Source: CAYSCS01 sp964429695 (GTDB taxonomy: Bacteria; Acidobacteriota; Aminicenantia; Aminicenantales; Aminicenantaceae). Taken from it: 64,000 bases of DNA. The notes under the pieces were generated by a model that worked only from the letters and a program-made list of their open reading frames with translations, was not told the origin of the DNA and did no database searches. The DNA lies in contig CAYSCS010000003.1 of NCBI GenBank assembly GCA_964429695.1, positions 1 to 64,000 on the forward strand, in the 5' to 3' direction. The translations under genes and the position numbers were made by a program. This document shows, in pieces, positions 8,234 through 17,438 of the stretch (position 1 is its first letter; every line of letters begins with the position of its first letter).

Positions 8234-9330
8234 GCTTCACGCTCAGGTTAAAGAGAGTTTTCAAAAACTAGAAGAGTTAAGGGGTTTTCTTTGAAGTTGA
8301 AAATAAAAAAGCCGAAATAAAAAAATTAGAAGAGGAACTCTCTCTGCCTGAAACCTGGGAGAATCAGAAAAAATTCCAAAAGTTACAACAATCTAAGAGA
8401 AAACTCGAAAGAGAGTTAGATTTCTTTTCAAAAATAATGGAAAAGAAGGAAGAAATCGAAGTGCTTACCGAACTTCTTGAAGAAGGCGAGAGCGTAGAAC
8501 AAGAATTGAGGAAAGCATTAGACTCATTCACCGCAAAGCTTGAAGAGGCGGAAACCGAAACGCTTTTCTTCGAAGAAGATGACTCTCGAAATGCCATCCT
8601 TACCATCCATCCCGGCGCAGGAGGAACAGAATCTCAGGACTGGGCTCAGATGCTACTCAGAATGTATCTAAAATATGCTGAAAGAAAAGGTTTTAAAGCA
8701 GAAATCCTAGATTCTCTTCCAGGGGAGGAAGCGGGTTTAAAGAGTGTAACAGTGCGCATAGAAGGAGATTATGCTTATGGTTATTTCAGCCAGGAAGTGG
8801 GAGTCCACCGTTTGGTCAGGATTTCACCCTTTGACGCCAATCGAAGAAGGCACACCTCCTTTGCAGCAGTTTTCGTATATCCTGAAGTAGAAGAAGATAT
8901 TGAGATTGAGATAAACCCAGAAGATTTGAGGATAGATACTTTCAGGTCTTCTGGAAGAGGTGGGCAACATGTCAATGTCACTGACTCTGCAGTAAGGATT
9001 ACTCATATTCCCACTGGGATTGTGGTTCAATGCCAGAACGAAAGGTCCCAACATAAAAATAAGGCATCGGCGATGAAGGTTCTCAAGGCTCGACTTTATG
9101 AACTTGAGAAGAAGAAGCAGCGAGAAAAACTCGAGAAGCTTGAGAATACAAAAACAGAAATCGGTTGGGGAAATCAGATTCGCTCTTACGTTCTTCACCC
9201 TTACCGGCTCATAAAAGACCTTAGGACAAAGGTTGAGGTAAGCAATGTAGAAAGAGTTTTGGATGGTGACCTAGATGAGTTTACCAAAGCAGCTTTAAAG
9301 TTGAGGAAGGAAAAGAAGCCTTCTCCATGA
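8199..9330 (+). CDS. prfB: Peptide chain release factor 2 (programmed +1 frameshift)
   Basis: RF2 recognises UGA and UAA. The gene is in two pieces: ATG 8199 to the Leu codon CTT at 8289-8291, then in-frame TGA 8292-8294, then the +1 frame from GAA 8293 to 9330, giving about 376 residues. The first part ends LEELRGFL and continues EVENKKAEIKKLEEEL, as in other RF2 proteins. Stop-codon recognition motif SPF is in LVRISPFDANRRRHT, and the catalytic GGQ is in SGRGGQHVN. It overlaps lnt by 35 bases, so the two are translationally coupled. An ATG at 8437 gives only a truncated product and is not the real start. Confidence 0.95.
8280..8294 (+). promoter_or_regulatory. RF2 autoregulatory +1 frameshift site
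   Basis: AAGGGG acts as an internal Shine-Dalgarno-like element three bases upstream of the slippery CTT (8289-8291), followed by TGA (8292-8294). This is the classic prfB arrangement. When RF2 is scarce, the ribosome pauses at UGA and slips +1 to make full-length RF2. Confidence 0.93.
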
Positions 9331-9343
9331 TTCTTCAAAATTC

Positions 9344-10138
9344 CTATTCTTTAATTCTTTGCTTTGACTCCTGCCAAATCCTATCCATCAAGCTTGCATC
9401 TACTTCTTCAACATTCATCCCTCTTTGACGTATGATATCCTCCATCATCCTGAACCTACGGATAAATTTTTTTATTGCCCCCTTAAGGGCAATCTCCGGA
9501 TTAACGCCGCAGAGTCGGGAGACGTTAGCCAAAGAGAAAAGTACATCCCCTATTTCTTGATAAACTGCTTTCTCATTCTTCTCTTCGAGAACCTTCTCCA
9601 ACTCCATTAATTCCTCTTTAACCTTCTTGAAAGCCTGAGGGGCATCATCCCAGTCAAATCCACAGGATGAAGCCTTCAAGCCAACTTGAAAAGCCTCAAG
9701 AAGAGAAGGCAGATTTTTCACCATTCCATCAAATATGGAATGAATTTCTTTCTCTTCTTCTTTACGCTTCTGCCAATCTTTGGCCACCTCAGCAGGGGTC
9801 TTCTTCCTCTTTGATTTAGCGAAGACATACGGATGTCGATTAACCATCTTTTGATTTACACCTTGAAGCACATCTGAAATCTCAAACCTTTTCTTTTCTT
9901 TAGAAATCTGGGCTAAAAAAACTAGCTCCATCATCACATCCCCAATCTCTTCCTTGATCGCTCGTGGATCGTCTCTGATTATGGCTTCAGCTAATTCGTA
10001 AACTTCTTCTAAGAGATAATTCATTATCGATTTTTCATCCTGAATTTTATCCCAAGGACAACCCTCTTCCCCCCTTAGCTCATCTAAAATCCTGACAAGT
10101 CTTACGAATTCCTTCTCTGTTTTCTGATTTTTATTCAT
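9344..10138 (-). CDS. mazG: Nucleoside triphosphate pyrophosphohydrolase MazG
   Basis: A 264-residue protein with two MazG repeats. The first has GCPWDKIQDEKSI, the metal-binding EEVYELAEA and EEIGDVMMELVF, then NRHPYVFAKSK. The second has FDWDDAPQAFKKVKEE and EIGDVLFSLANVSR. It hydrolyses NTPs to NMPs and pyrophosphate and is thought to clean nucleotide pools and modulate stress responses. It converges with prfB with only 13 bases between them and diverges from the DUF1844 gene. Confidence 0.92.
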   Translation of the reverse strand: MNKNQKTEKEFVRLVRILDELRGEEGCPWDKIQDEKSIMNYLLEEVYELAEAIIRDDPRAIKEEIGDVMMELVFLAQISKEKKRFEISDVLQGVNQKMVNRHPYVFAKSKRKKTPAEVAKDWQKRKEEEKEIHSIFDGMVKNLPSLLEAFQVGLKASSCGFDWDDAPQAFKKVKEELMELEKVLEEKNEKAVYQEIGDVLFSLANVSRLCGVNPEIALKGAIKKFIRRFRMMEDIIRQRGMNVEEVDASLMDRIWQESKQRIKE

Positions 10139-10256
10139 CCTGATATACCTTGAATTAAATCAGGTAATATTGTAATATTTTTAATTAATCGTAAAAAGAA
10201 CTAAATTCATTTCTCATTTAAACAAGCATCTCATCCAAAGCATCAGAGGAAAAGAA

Positions 10257-10577
10257 ATGCAAGAAAAAAATAAAGAGAACGAAGGAAAGACAGAAAAAGC
10301 AGAGGAAAAAGGACAGGTTCTTCCTCCCCTTGACTTTAGTTCCCTTGTCCTTCCCTTCTACACTCAAGCCTTGGTCTCTTTAGGAGTCATAATAAACCCA
10401 ACTTCAAAAAAATTTGAGAAAAACTTGGAACTTACCAAGAGGCTTATTGACCTCCTAGACCTTTTGAGAGAAAGGACGAAGGGAAACTTAAAAGAAGAAG
10501 AAGAAAAATTCTTGAGCTCATGTCTTCACCATCTGAAGATGAGCTACATGCAAGAGGCGAATATAATCAAGTTGTGA
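10257..10577 (+). CDS. DUF1844 family protein
   Basis: A 106-residue small protein. A charged Lys/Glu-rich N-terminus is followed by the DUF1844 core DFSSLVLPFYTQALVSLGVI, an amphipathic helical region (KRLIDLLDLLRERTKGNL) and SSCLHHLKMSYMQEAN. No function is established for the family. It lies directly in front of ribF, whose proper start is 3 bases after its stop. Confidence 0.8.
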   Translation: MQEKNKENEGKTEKAEEKGQVLPPLDFSSLVLPFYTQALVSLGVIINPTSKKFEKNLELTKRLIDLLDLLRERTKGNLKEEEEKFLSSCLHHLKMSYMQEANIIKL

Positions 10578-10579
10578 AG

Positions 10580-11509
10580 ATGGAAGTCATTAATGACCTC
10601 AAAACAATTACTCCTCTCAAGAAGAGCACTGCCCTCGCCATAGGGAATTTTGATGGAATTCACCTTGGGCATCAGAAAATCCTGAAGTTACTCCAAAAAG
10701 AATCCCGCAAGTTAGGCCTACTTCCTGCTGTTCTCACTTTTTCTCCTCATCCCGAAAAAGTGTTGGGCAATAAACCCATAAAGATGATTCAAACGCTTGA
10801 ACAAAGATTAGAAGAAATCAGCAAATATGGGATAGAACTTGCAATCGTGGCCACTTTTGATAAGAGTTTCGCCCTTCTTTCTGCGGAAGAATTCATCCTG
10901 GAAACAGTCGCAAAAACACTTTCTGCTAGAGTCGTCGTTATCGGGGAAGATTTCAGATTCGGAAGAGACAGGGAAGGGGATATATCGCTCTTTAAATCCC
11001 TTTCTTCCACTCTCAATTTCAAGCTTCACGTTGTTTCTAGTGTAAAAAAGAATGGCACAGTAATCTCCAGCAGCCTAATCCGCACCCTGCTCGAAGAAGG
11101 AGAGGTCGAAAAGGCAAATTTTTTCCTGGGAAGGGCTTACCGAATAGATGGAAAAGTAATAAAAGGGAGCTCAAGAGGAAGGTCAATAGGATTCCCGACA
11201 GCTAACATCGAAAGCGAGAATGAAATCCTCCCTCCTGGAGTTTTTCTGACGACTGCGCAAATAAGAGGAAAACAATTCTCATCTTTGACGAATGTGGGAG
11301 AATGCCCTACCTTTGATAAGACAGGAATCAGAGTAGAAACTCATCTCTTAGATTTTGATAGAATCCTTTACGGAGAAAAAATAAGAATCGTCTTTTTGAA
11401 GAAAATAAGGAAAGAAATAGAATTTAAAGACACAGAGGCTCTCAAAGCCCAGATTTCAGAGGACATCAAGAAAGCAAGGGCATTCTTCCATCGACACCAG
11501 GAAAAGTGA
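10580..11509 (+). CDS. ribF: Bifunctional riboflavin kinase/FAD synthetase
   Basis: Makes FMN and then FAD from riboflavin. The N-terminal adenylyltransferase has IGNFDGIHLGHQKIL and the SSSLIRTLLEEG motif. The C-terminal kinase domain has GSSRGRSIGFPTANIE and the FDxxLYG-like DFDRILYGEKIRI. I chose the ATG at 10580 because the product then begins MEVINDLKTI, as usual for RibF. The longer reading from 10520 would overlap DUF1844 and add 20 unrelated residues. FAD supply suits the flavoprotein-rich gene set in this window. Confidence 0.92.
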   Translation: MEVINDLKTITPLKKSTALAIGNFDGIHLGHQKILKLLQKESRKLGLLPAVLTFSPHPEKVLGNKPIKMIQTLEQRLEEISKYGIELAIVATFDKSFALLSAEEFILETVAKTLSARVVVIGEDFRFGRDREGDISLFKSLSSTLNFKLHVVSSVKKNGTVISSSLIRTLLEEGEVEKANFFLGRAYRIDGKVIKGSSRGRSIGFPTANIESENEILPPGVFLTTAQIRGKQFSSLTNVGECPTFDKTGIRVETHLLDFDRILYGEKIRIVFLKKIRKEIEFKDTEALKAQISEDIKKARAFFHRHQEK

Positions 11510-11604
11510 AATTTAGCCAATTTCTTGACTTTTTCAAAGATATAATGCATGTTCTTAAAAGCATGTCTAAGCTTCAAAAAAATACTTAATCTCCGGAGCA
11601 ATCG

Positions 11605-12159
11605 ATGAAAGAAAAAATTAAAGCAAGAGTAATGGATGGCTCTAAAATAAGAAGAGCGCTCCATCGGATGACGACTGAAATAATTGAGAGAAATCGAAAC
11701 CTCAAGAACTTAGTCATAGTCGGAATCAGGACAAGAGGGATTTACCTCGGAAAGAGAATTTCTAAGCTTATCAAAGAAATGGAAAATGTTGAGGTTCCGG
11801 TTGGAGTCCTGGACATAACTCTTTATAGAGATGATTTCTCCGAGCTTGAAGCTCAACACATAGTCCAAAAGACAGAAATAAACTTCCCCATAGCCAAAAA
11901 AGATGTCCTCCTTGTGGACGATGTTCTTTTCACGGGGAGGACAATTCGCGCCGCTATGGACAGTCTCATTGACCTGGGAAGGCCTGATACAATCCAGCTT
12001 CTTGTTCTTATCGACCGTGGCCACCGTGAACTTCCCATAAGAGCGGATTATGTGGGAAAATTTCTCCCTACCTCAAAGAGAGAGGTTGTTCAGGTGAAGC
12101 TTAAAGAAATAGATGGAAGTGACGAAGTCTTAATCACGGAGCCCGCAGGTCTGAAATAG
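11605..12159 (+). CDS. pyrR: Pyrimidine regulator PyrR / uracil phosphoribosyltransferase
   Basis: A 184-residue phosphoribosyltransferase-fold protein. The PRPP loop VLLVDDVLFTGRTIRAA is intact and IRTRGIYLGKRI is family-typical. PyrR either regulates pyr mRNA by binding RNA loops or acts as uracil phosphoribosyltransferase. It heads pyrR-pyrB-pyrC. I saw no PyrR-type RNA binding loop or terminator in the 95 bases upstream. A TATAAT (11541-11546) is present, but its nearest TTGACT (11525-11530) is only 10 bases away, so the promoter is unclear. Confidence 0.9.
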   Translation: MKEKIKARVMDGSKIRRALHRMTTEIIERNRNLKNLVIVGIRTRGIYLGKRISKLIKEMENVEVPVGVLDITLYRDDFSELEAQHIVQKTEINFPIAKKDVLLVDDVLFTGRTIRAAMDSLIDLGRPDTIQLLVLIDRGHRELPIRADYVGKFLPTSKREVVQVKLKEIDGSDEVLITEPAGLK

Positions 12160-12169
12160 GAGAGGAACC

Positions 12170-13108
12170 TTGAGCTTCAAACACAAACATCTCTTAGGAA
12201 TTAAAGACCTTACCCCGCAAGACATCCTGACCATCCTGGAAACAGCCGAATCCTTACATGAAATCTCAAAACGCGAAATTAAAAAAGTCCCCACACTAAG
12301 AGGAAAAACAATCATCAACCTCTTCTTCGAGCCCAGCACTCGAACCCGCAGTTCTTTTGAACTTGCTGCGAAGAGATTGAGTGCGGATATTGTGAATTTC
12401 AATCGCTCCGCAAGCTCAGTCGTCAAAGGAGAAAGCTTAAAAGACACTGTCTTGAACCTCGAAGCCATGAATCCAGATGCAATCGTCATCAGGCATTCTG
12501 CTTCAGGGGCTCCGCACTTCATAAGCTCATTCTGCCGCTCGCATGTGATCAATGCCGGAGACGGCTCTCATGAACATCCCACTCAGGCACTCCTCGATGC
12601 CTTCACCATCAAACAAGAAAAGAAAACTCTGCAAGGCCTCAAAGTGGTCATAGTAGGAGACATTTTGCACAGCAGGGTAGCAAGATCAAATATCATGCTC
12701 CTAACCAAAGTGGGAACACAAGTCGTCCTCTGCGGCCCTCCATCTCTTCTTCCCCAGGCTTTTAAAAAATTCGGTGTGGATATAGAGTACAACCTAGATA
12801 GAGCTCTTGAGGAGGCAGATGTGGTCATGATGCTTCGAATCCAGCTGGAAAGACAGAAAAAAAACTTCTTCCCTTCCATCCGCGAATACCGAAACCTCTA
12901 CGGCTTGACCAAGGAAAGATTCAGAAAAGCCAAGAAAAACGCAATAATCATGCATCCCGGGCCGATAAATCGAGGGGTGGAAATTTCCACAGAACTTGCT
13001 GACTCTGCCAAGTCGGTAATCCTAAAGCAAGTGGAGAATGGGATTGCGGTGAGGATGGCTGTCCTGTATCTTTTATTAGGAGGAAAAGAGAGTGAGGCTC
13101 TTGATTAA
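12170..13108 (+). CDS. pyrB: Aspartate carbamoyltransferase catalytic subunit
   Basis: A 312-residue enzyme making N-carbamoyl-aspartate in pyrimidine synthesis. The carbamoyl-phosphate loop FEPSTRTRSSFELAAKRL, the HPTQALLDAFT motif and the C-terminal HPGPINRGVEI are all present. Start is TTG at 12170 with the ribosome site AGGAGAGG at 12158-12165. No pyrI regulatory-chain gene is adjacent. The 3' end overlaps pyrC by 17 bases. Confidence 0.94.
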   Translation: MSFKHKHLLGIKDLTPQDILTILETAESLHEISKREIKKVPTLRGKTIINLFFEPSTRTRSSFELAAKRLSADIVNFNRSASSVVKGESLKDTVLNLEAMNPDAIVIRHSASGAPHFISSFCRSHVINAGDGSHEHPTQALLDAFTIKQEKKTLQGLKVVIVGDILHSRVARSNIMLLTKVGTQVVLCGPPSLLPQAFKKFGVDIEYNLDRALEEADVVMMLRIQLERQKKNFFPSIREYRNLYGLTKERFRKAKKNAIIMHPGPINRGVEISTELADSAKSVILKQVENGIAVRMAVLYLLLGGKESEALD

Positions 13109-14372
13109 AAATGGAAGAGTCATTGACCCTTCTTCAGGAATTGACGAAACCCTTGATATCCTCATCGACAGAGGAAAGATCGTAGAAATTAAACCAAAGA
13201 TTGATAATCAAGAAGCAAAAATCATCGACGCTTCAAGGCTTGTCGTTTCACCTGGATTCATTGACATGCATACCCATCTGCGGGAACCGGGAGAAGAAGA
13301 AAAAGAGACGATTTACACTGGCTCTCAGGCTGCAGCTAGAGGAGGATTCACCTCGATCGCCTGTATGCCCAATACAAACCCTGTAAATGACAACCGCGGG
13401 GTAACAGAGTTCATAATCTCAGAGGCAAAGAAAAGAGCAGTGGTCAACATCTTCCCCATCGCAGCCGTGACCAAGGAACAAAAAGGAGAAGAGCTTATAG
13501 ATATGGCAGATTTGGTTGAGGCTAATGCCATAGCCTTTTCTGACGATGGTTTCCCTGTGAAGACCAGTCTCATCATGCGTCGTGCACTCGAATATTCAAA
13601 ACTTCTAAACACATTAATCATCGACCACTGTGAAGACCGCAGTTTAAGCGAAGACGGTGTGATGAATGAAGGCTATTATTCCTATCTTTTGGGCTTAAGA
13701 GGCATACCTGATTCAGCAGAAGAAATCATAGTGGCACGCGACCTTATTTTAGCTGAGAAGACGGGTTCAAGGATTCACCTTGCCCACTTAAGCGTCAAAG
13801 GCGCTGTTGAGCTTCTCAGAGAAGCTAAGAAGAGAAGAGTCAAGGTAACGGCAGAAGTAACCCCCCATCATCTCATTCTGGATGACTCTTCCCTCCAGAC
13901 CTACGATACCAACCTAAAAGTTAATCCCCCTCTTAGGTCAAAAGATGATGTAAAAGCCCTCTTGGAAGCTGTGAAAGATGGAACCATAGATGTAATTGCT
14001 ACAGACCATGCACCCCATACAGAGGATGAGAAGGCTGTGGAATTTGACCAAGCTCCATTCGGAATAAATGGCCTCGAAACTGCAGTTTCCCTTCTTTTAG
14101 ATAGATTGGTAAACAAAAATGTGATTCCTCTTTCAAAATTCATCGAAATGATAGCCACAAAACCTGCTGAAATATTGGGTTTAGAGAATAAAGGGAAAAT
14201 AAGAGTGGGAGCAGATGCAGATTTGACAATCCTCAATCTCCACAAGGAAATAGTAATTGACATAACAAAATTCAAATCAAAGAGTAGAAACAACCCCTTC
14301 CACGGCTGGAAATTGAAAGGAGCCCCTACAATGACCATCGTGGGAGGGAAGATTGTCTATTCCTCTCTTTAA
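13092..14372 (+). CDS. pyrC: Dihydroorotase
   Basis: A 426-residue class I dihydroorotase closing carbamoyl-aspartate to dihydroorotate. Zinc-site motifs are visible: DMHTHLREPG, a His near IIDHCED, HLAHLSVKGA and DVIATDHAPHTEDEK. Start is GTG inside the end of pyrB, so translation is coupled. It lies upstream of rnc with only 5 bases between. Confidence 0.94.
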   Translation: MRLLIKNGRVIDPSSGIDETLDILIDRGKIVEIKPKIDNQEAKIIDASRLVVSPGFIDMHTHLREPGEEEKETIYTGSQAAARGGFTSIACMPNTNPVNDNRGVTEFIISEAKKRAVVNIFPIAAVTKEQKGEELIDMADLVEANAIAFSDDGFPVKTSLIMRRALEYSKLLNTLIIDHCEDRSLSEDGVMNEGYYSYLLGLRGIPDSAEEIIVARDLILAEKTGSRIHLAHLSVKGAVELLREAKKRRVKVTAEVTPHHLILDDSSLQTYDTNLKVNPPLRSKDDVKALLEAVKDGTIDVIATDHAPHTEDEKAVEFDQAPFGINGLETAVSLLLDRLVNKNVIPLSKFIEMIATKPAEILGLENKGKIRVGADADLTILNLHKEIVIDITKFKSKSRNNPFHGWKLKGAPTMTIVGGKIVYSSL

Positions 14373-14377
14373 TCTAA

Positions 14378-15118
14378 ATGAAGATAAAAATCCCGCAGAT
14401 TGAAAAAAAAATAGGCCATATTTTCAAAGACAAGATGCTTCTTAAGACCGCACTCACTCACAGGTCTTATGCTCATGAATCCAAGAAAAATACCCCGGAA
14501 AATGAAACCCTAGAGTTTCTCGGAGATTCTGTGGTAGGCTTCCTTATTGCCGATTTTCTTTACAGGAACTACACCGCACTCCCGGAAGGAGAGCTTTCAA
14601 AACTCAAATCAACCGCTGCCAGCACCTCCTCTCTAGCCTCCTTCGCAAGAAAGATTGGCCTCGATAAAAGAATAATCTTGGGCAAGGGAGAAGAAAAAAG
14701 CGGCGGAAGAAAAAAAGAAACAATTCTTGCCGGAGCTTTTGAAGCACTTGTGGCTGCTTTATATTTAGATGCAGGGTTAAATGCGGCTCAGGACTTCTTT
14801 CTGCCCCTTCTTAAATCTCTGTTTAAAAAAGTGGATGTTCAAAAATTCATCATAAGCGATTATAAATCCGCCCTCCAAGAACATTACCAGAGGCAAAGCT
14901 TACCTTCTCCAGTGTATAAGACAATAAAAATAGAAGGGCCAGAGCATAAAAAAAGTTTTGTCATCAAAGTCATTTCCGGAGATGAAACCCTTGCCGTGGC
15001 GAAAAGTCATTCAAAAAAAAGTGCCGAGCAAAAAGCAGCTCAGAAGGCCCTCAAAAAGATCTTAGGAAAAAGGATGAAATCTCTCACACCAGAAACATTT
15101 TTCCTTCAAAAAAAATGA
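14378..15118 (+). CDS. rnc: Ribonuclease III
   Basis: A 246-residue double-strand-specific RNase for rRNA and mRNA processing. The catalytic signature NETLEFLGDSVVGFLIAD is near residue 45, with the second acidic site in GAFEALVAALYLDAG. The C-terminal dsRNA-binding domain spans roughly 160-235 (DYKSALQEHYQ ... KKSAEQKAAQKALKKI). The stop overlaps the next start (ATGA). Confidence 0.94.
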   Translation: MKIKIPQIEKKIGHIFKDKMLLKTALTHRSYAHESKKNTPENETLEFLGDSVVGFLIADFLYRNYTALPEGELSKLKSTAASTSSLASFARKIGLDKRIILGKGEEKSGGRKKETILAGAFEALVAALYLDAGLNAAQDFFLPLLKSLFKKVDVQKFIISDYKSALQEHYQRQSLPSPVYKTIKIEGPEHKKSFVIKVISGDETLAVAKSHSKKSAEQKAAQKALKKILGKRMKSLTPETFFLQKK

Positions 15119-15453
15119 TTGAATCTTATGAATTTGGCAAGATAAAAATCAAAGGAGAAACCTTCACCCAAGACCTCATCATTTTCCCTGAGAAAATAAA
15201 TCCTTCTTGGTGGCGAAAATCCGGACACAGAGTAAGCCTTCAGGACCTGGATGAGGTATTCGCTCAAGAACCCGAAATCCTCATCATTGGAACAGGATAT
15301 GCCTCGCTGATGAAAGTAGATGAAGAGGTGAAAAAATGTGCCCAGAGAAAGGGAATAACCTTGATAGTAGAAAATACCAGGAAGGCGGTGAAAATCTTTA
15401 ATGACCTTCACTCCAAGAAAAGGGTAATCGCTGCATTTCACCTCACCTGTTGA
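15115..15453 (+). CDS. Mth938/NDUFAF3-like domain protein
   Basis: A 112-residue single-domain protein (former DUF498). Typical are YEFGKIKIKGETFTQDLI, WWRKSGHRVSLQDL, EILIIGTGYASLMKV and the closing TRKAVKIFNDL ... VIAAFHLTC. Bacterial members have no firm function; mitochondrial relatives assist complex I assembly. It overlaps rnc by 4 bases. Confidence 0.82.
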   Translation: MIESYEFGKIKIKGETFTQDLIIFPEKINPSWWRKSGHRVSLQDLDEVFAQEPEILIIGTGYASLMKVDEEVKKCAQRKGITLIVENTRKAVKIFNDLHSKKRVIAAFHLTC

Positions 15454-15526
15454 ATTGCTACTTTTCATTTCCGTAGAGAAAAGATAAAATTAAGCACTAA
15501 TAAAATACTGAATCTGCAGGTGCTAA

Positions 15527-16174
15527 TTGAAAAAATGTGTTAGATGTAAGAAAAGGAAAGGGAAACGTTATTGTCCTGCACTTAGGGAAACGCTGTGTAG
15601 CCTCTGCTGCGGTCTTCTCAGGGAAAAAAAGATTCACTGTCCTCCAGGATGCTTGTATCTCGCCCAGCATAAGTCTTACCAAGAAAAAAAGTCAATGGAA
15701 AAAAATCCTGATATTTCTTCCTGGGAGGATTTCAGGAAAGATGACATTTTGAAGGATGAAAGGATGGCTTGGCTAGCTCTCCACATCGAAATTCCTCTGG
15801 GAATTTATGCAGCAAAAAAAGAATCCTTCACAGACAAAGATGCTCTTTTAGCCTTGAATTATGCAAAGGAAAAACTTCAGAAGGAAAAGAGCCTCATCCT
15901 GCTTTCCAGTGAAGAATCACAACCAAAGAACGAAATTGGAGAGGAGATTCTGCGGAGCATGGAAAACTGTAGCTTCCAAAGAAACATAATCATTCCCGGA
16001 GAATCTCCTGGCTACAGAAAAGAGGAAAAAATCAAATGCTTGGAAAGAATAATACTTTCTCTGAAATTCTCAGCGAGGAAAAACCTGGAGGAAAGAAACT
16101 ACCTGGAATCTCTCCTTGAAAGAATCGAAAAATTAAGGGAATTTTCAAAAAAAGGAAAAATATTGATTACTTGA
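15527..16174 (+). CDS. Uncharacterised protein with Cys-rich N-terminus
   Basis: A 215-residue protein that I do not recognise as a named family. The first 45 residues hold CVRCKKRKGKRYCPALRETL, then CSLCCG and HCPPGC, nine cysteines likely to bind zinc or an Fe-S cluster. The rest is charged and helical without membrane segments; the C-terminal 50 residues may form a coiled coil. Start is TTG at 15527. It converges with the permease gene. The ribosome site is weak. It is real by its Cys pattern and length, but the role is unknown. Confidence 0.55.
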   Translation: MKKCVRCKKRKGKRYCPALRETLCSLCCGLLREKKIHCPPGCLYLAQHKSYQEKKSMEKNPDISSWEDFRKDDILKDERMAWLALHIEIPLGIYAAKKESFTDKDALLALNYAKEKLQKEKSLILLSSEESQPKNEIGEEILRSMENCSFQRNIIIPGESPGYRKEEKIKCLERIILSLKFSARKNLEERNYLESLLERIEKLREFSKKGKILIT

Positions 16175-16203
16175 TAAAATAGATTGAAGAATCATTCCCT
16201 ACC

Positions 16204-17226
16204 TTATTCTTTGCTGATGAGCACCGCTACAAAATTGAGGGAAGGAATATTACTACAGATTATTTTTATGATAGAGGTAATCGGGACGGCAAGGACCATT
16301 CCAGGAAGACCCCAAAGCCAGCCCCAGAAAAAAAGAGAGAAGAGAACGGCAAGCGGGCTCAGTCCCAATCCCTCTCCCATGACCCTGGGCTCTACAAGAC
16401 TGCCGAGAATCACCTGAATCGCACTCAGAATGATGAGTATCCATAAGGCCGGCCACGCGCTTCCAAACTGAAAAAGTGCCATGGTCGAAGGTAAAATAGT
16501 AGCCACTATCGAGCCGATATTGGGAATATAGTTCAGAATAAAGGTGAAAAAGCCAAAGACCAAGGCAAAATCAACTCTAAAGGCAGCAAGCACAGCAAAG
16601 GCTAATCCCCCTGTTATCAGGCTTATCACAGTTTTTATGGCGAGATATCTCTGAATCTGATTGTCTATTTTTTGAATGATATCCAAGATTTTCTTTCCCC
16701 TTGGGTCAGGGAAAGAGGTCTTTACCTTGGAAAGAATTTTTCCTCTTCCAGCTAAGATGAAGATGAGGAACACGAAGATCAAAAATAAATTAGAGATGAA
16801 GGAGAAGAAGGGACCGAGCGAAGAGAGGAGAAAGTTTGCCATCTTATTGAAATTAATTTGCTTTGTCCAATCAAACGGCTCTCCTTCAAGCCGATGAGAA
16901 CCAATCTTTTCCTGAAGAAGGTTCAGAATAGAATTTAATTTTTCTCCGTAGCCCGAAAGGTCCGAAGCAAATGCCTTCCCGCTTGAATAAAAAAGAGCCC
17001 CCAAAAGATAGCTTATGAAAAAAGATGCAATGAGAATAAAGGCGATGGAAATGGTTTTAGGAACCTTATAACGGGTTAAGAACACGAGAATCGGCGAAAG
17101 GATGAAAGAGAGAAAGATAGCCAAGAAAAAGGGAAAAAGCACGGGCTTAGCCACGCGAAGCACAACCCCAGAGATGAAGATGACGATTATGACCAAAGAA
17201 GAAGTTATTACTTTATTATCTTGCAT
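16204..17226 (-). CDS. AI-2E family transporter (PerM-like permease)
   Basis: A 340-residue inner-membrane protein with about eight hydrophobic segments. The first pair is at 8-35 and 55-80, then a soluble stretch (residues 85-140), then five helices. The family signature lies in YIPNIGSIVATILPSTMALF and the C-terminal VEPRVMGEGLGLSPLAVL. Some members export autoinducer-2, and others are Na+/H+ or unknown transporters, so the substrate is open. It has its own promoter. Confidence 0.88.
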   Translation of the reverse strand: MQDNKVITSSLVIIVIFISGVVLRVAKPVLFPFFLAIFLSFILSPILVFLTRYKVPKTISIAFILIASFFISYLLGALFYSSGKAFASDLSGYGEKLNSILNLLQEKIGSHRLEGEPFDWTKQINFNKMANFLLSSLGPFFSFISNLFLIFVFLIFILAGRGKILSKVKTSFPDPRGKKILDIIQKIDNQIQRYLAIKTVISLITGGLAFAVLAAFRVDFALVFGFFTFILNYIPNIGSIVATILPSTMALFQFGSAWPALWILIILSAIQVILGSLVEPRVMGEGLGLSPLAVLFSLFFWGWLWGLPGMVLAVPITSIIKIICSNIPSLNFVAVLISKE

Positions 17227-17245
17227 TCTATCCTTTTTTTAATAA

Positions 17246-17275
17246 ATATTACTACCTCTTCCAAGAGTAAGTCAA
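17246..17275 (-). promoter_or_regulatory. Promoter for the AI-2E transporter
   Basis: On the minus strand, TTGACT (17275-17270) is followed after 18 bases by TAATAT (17251-17246). The gene start is at 17226, with a ribosome site AAAAGGAT between. Confidence 0.5.
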
Positions 17276-17365
17276 AAAATATCCCTTCTTCTGGCTAAAG
17301 ATTTCCCCCTCAAAAGGTGAGGTCGAGAAGATGAATATCACCCCATTTTTCACCCGCAAAGGCGA

Positions 17366-17393
17366 TTGACCAATCCCTTGCGAAACTTAAAAT
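17366..17393 (+). promoter_or_regulatory. Promoter for the phosphorelay operon
   Basis: TTGACC (17366-17371), 16-base spacer, TAAAAT (17388-17393). The same element pair with the same spacing stands before tRNA-Ser(GCU). The first gene begins at 17439. Confidence 0.55.
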
Positions 17394-17438
17394 CAGAAAA
17401 GAAAATCATGAAGGGAATTTCTCTGAAAGGCTCATCGA

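Noticed and set aside
8437..9330. prfB starting at the ATG at 8437
   Set aside because: This omits the conserved N-terminal domain, which is found by joining 8199-8291 to 8293-9330 across the programmed frameshift.
11510..11604. PyrR-binding attenuator before pyrR
   Set aside because: No PyrR-type binding loop or terminator hairpin can be seen in the 95-base leader.
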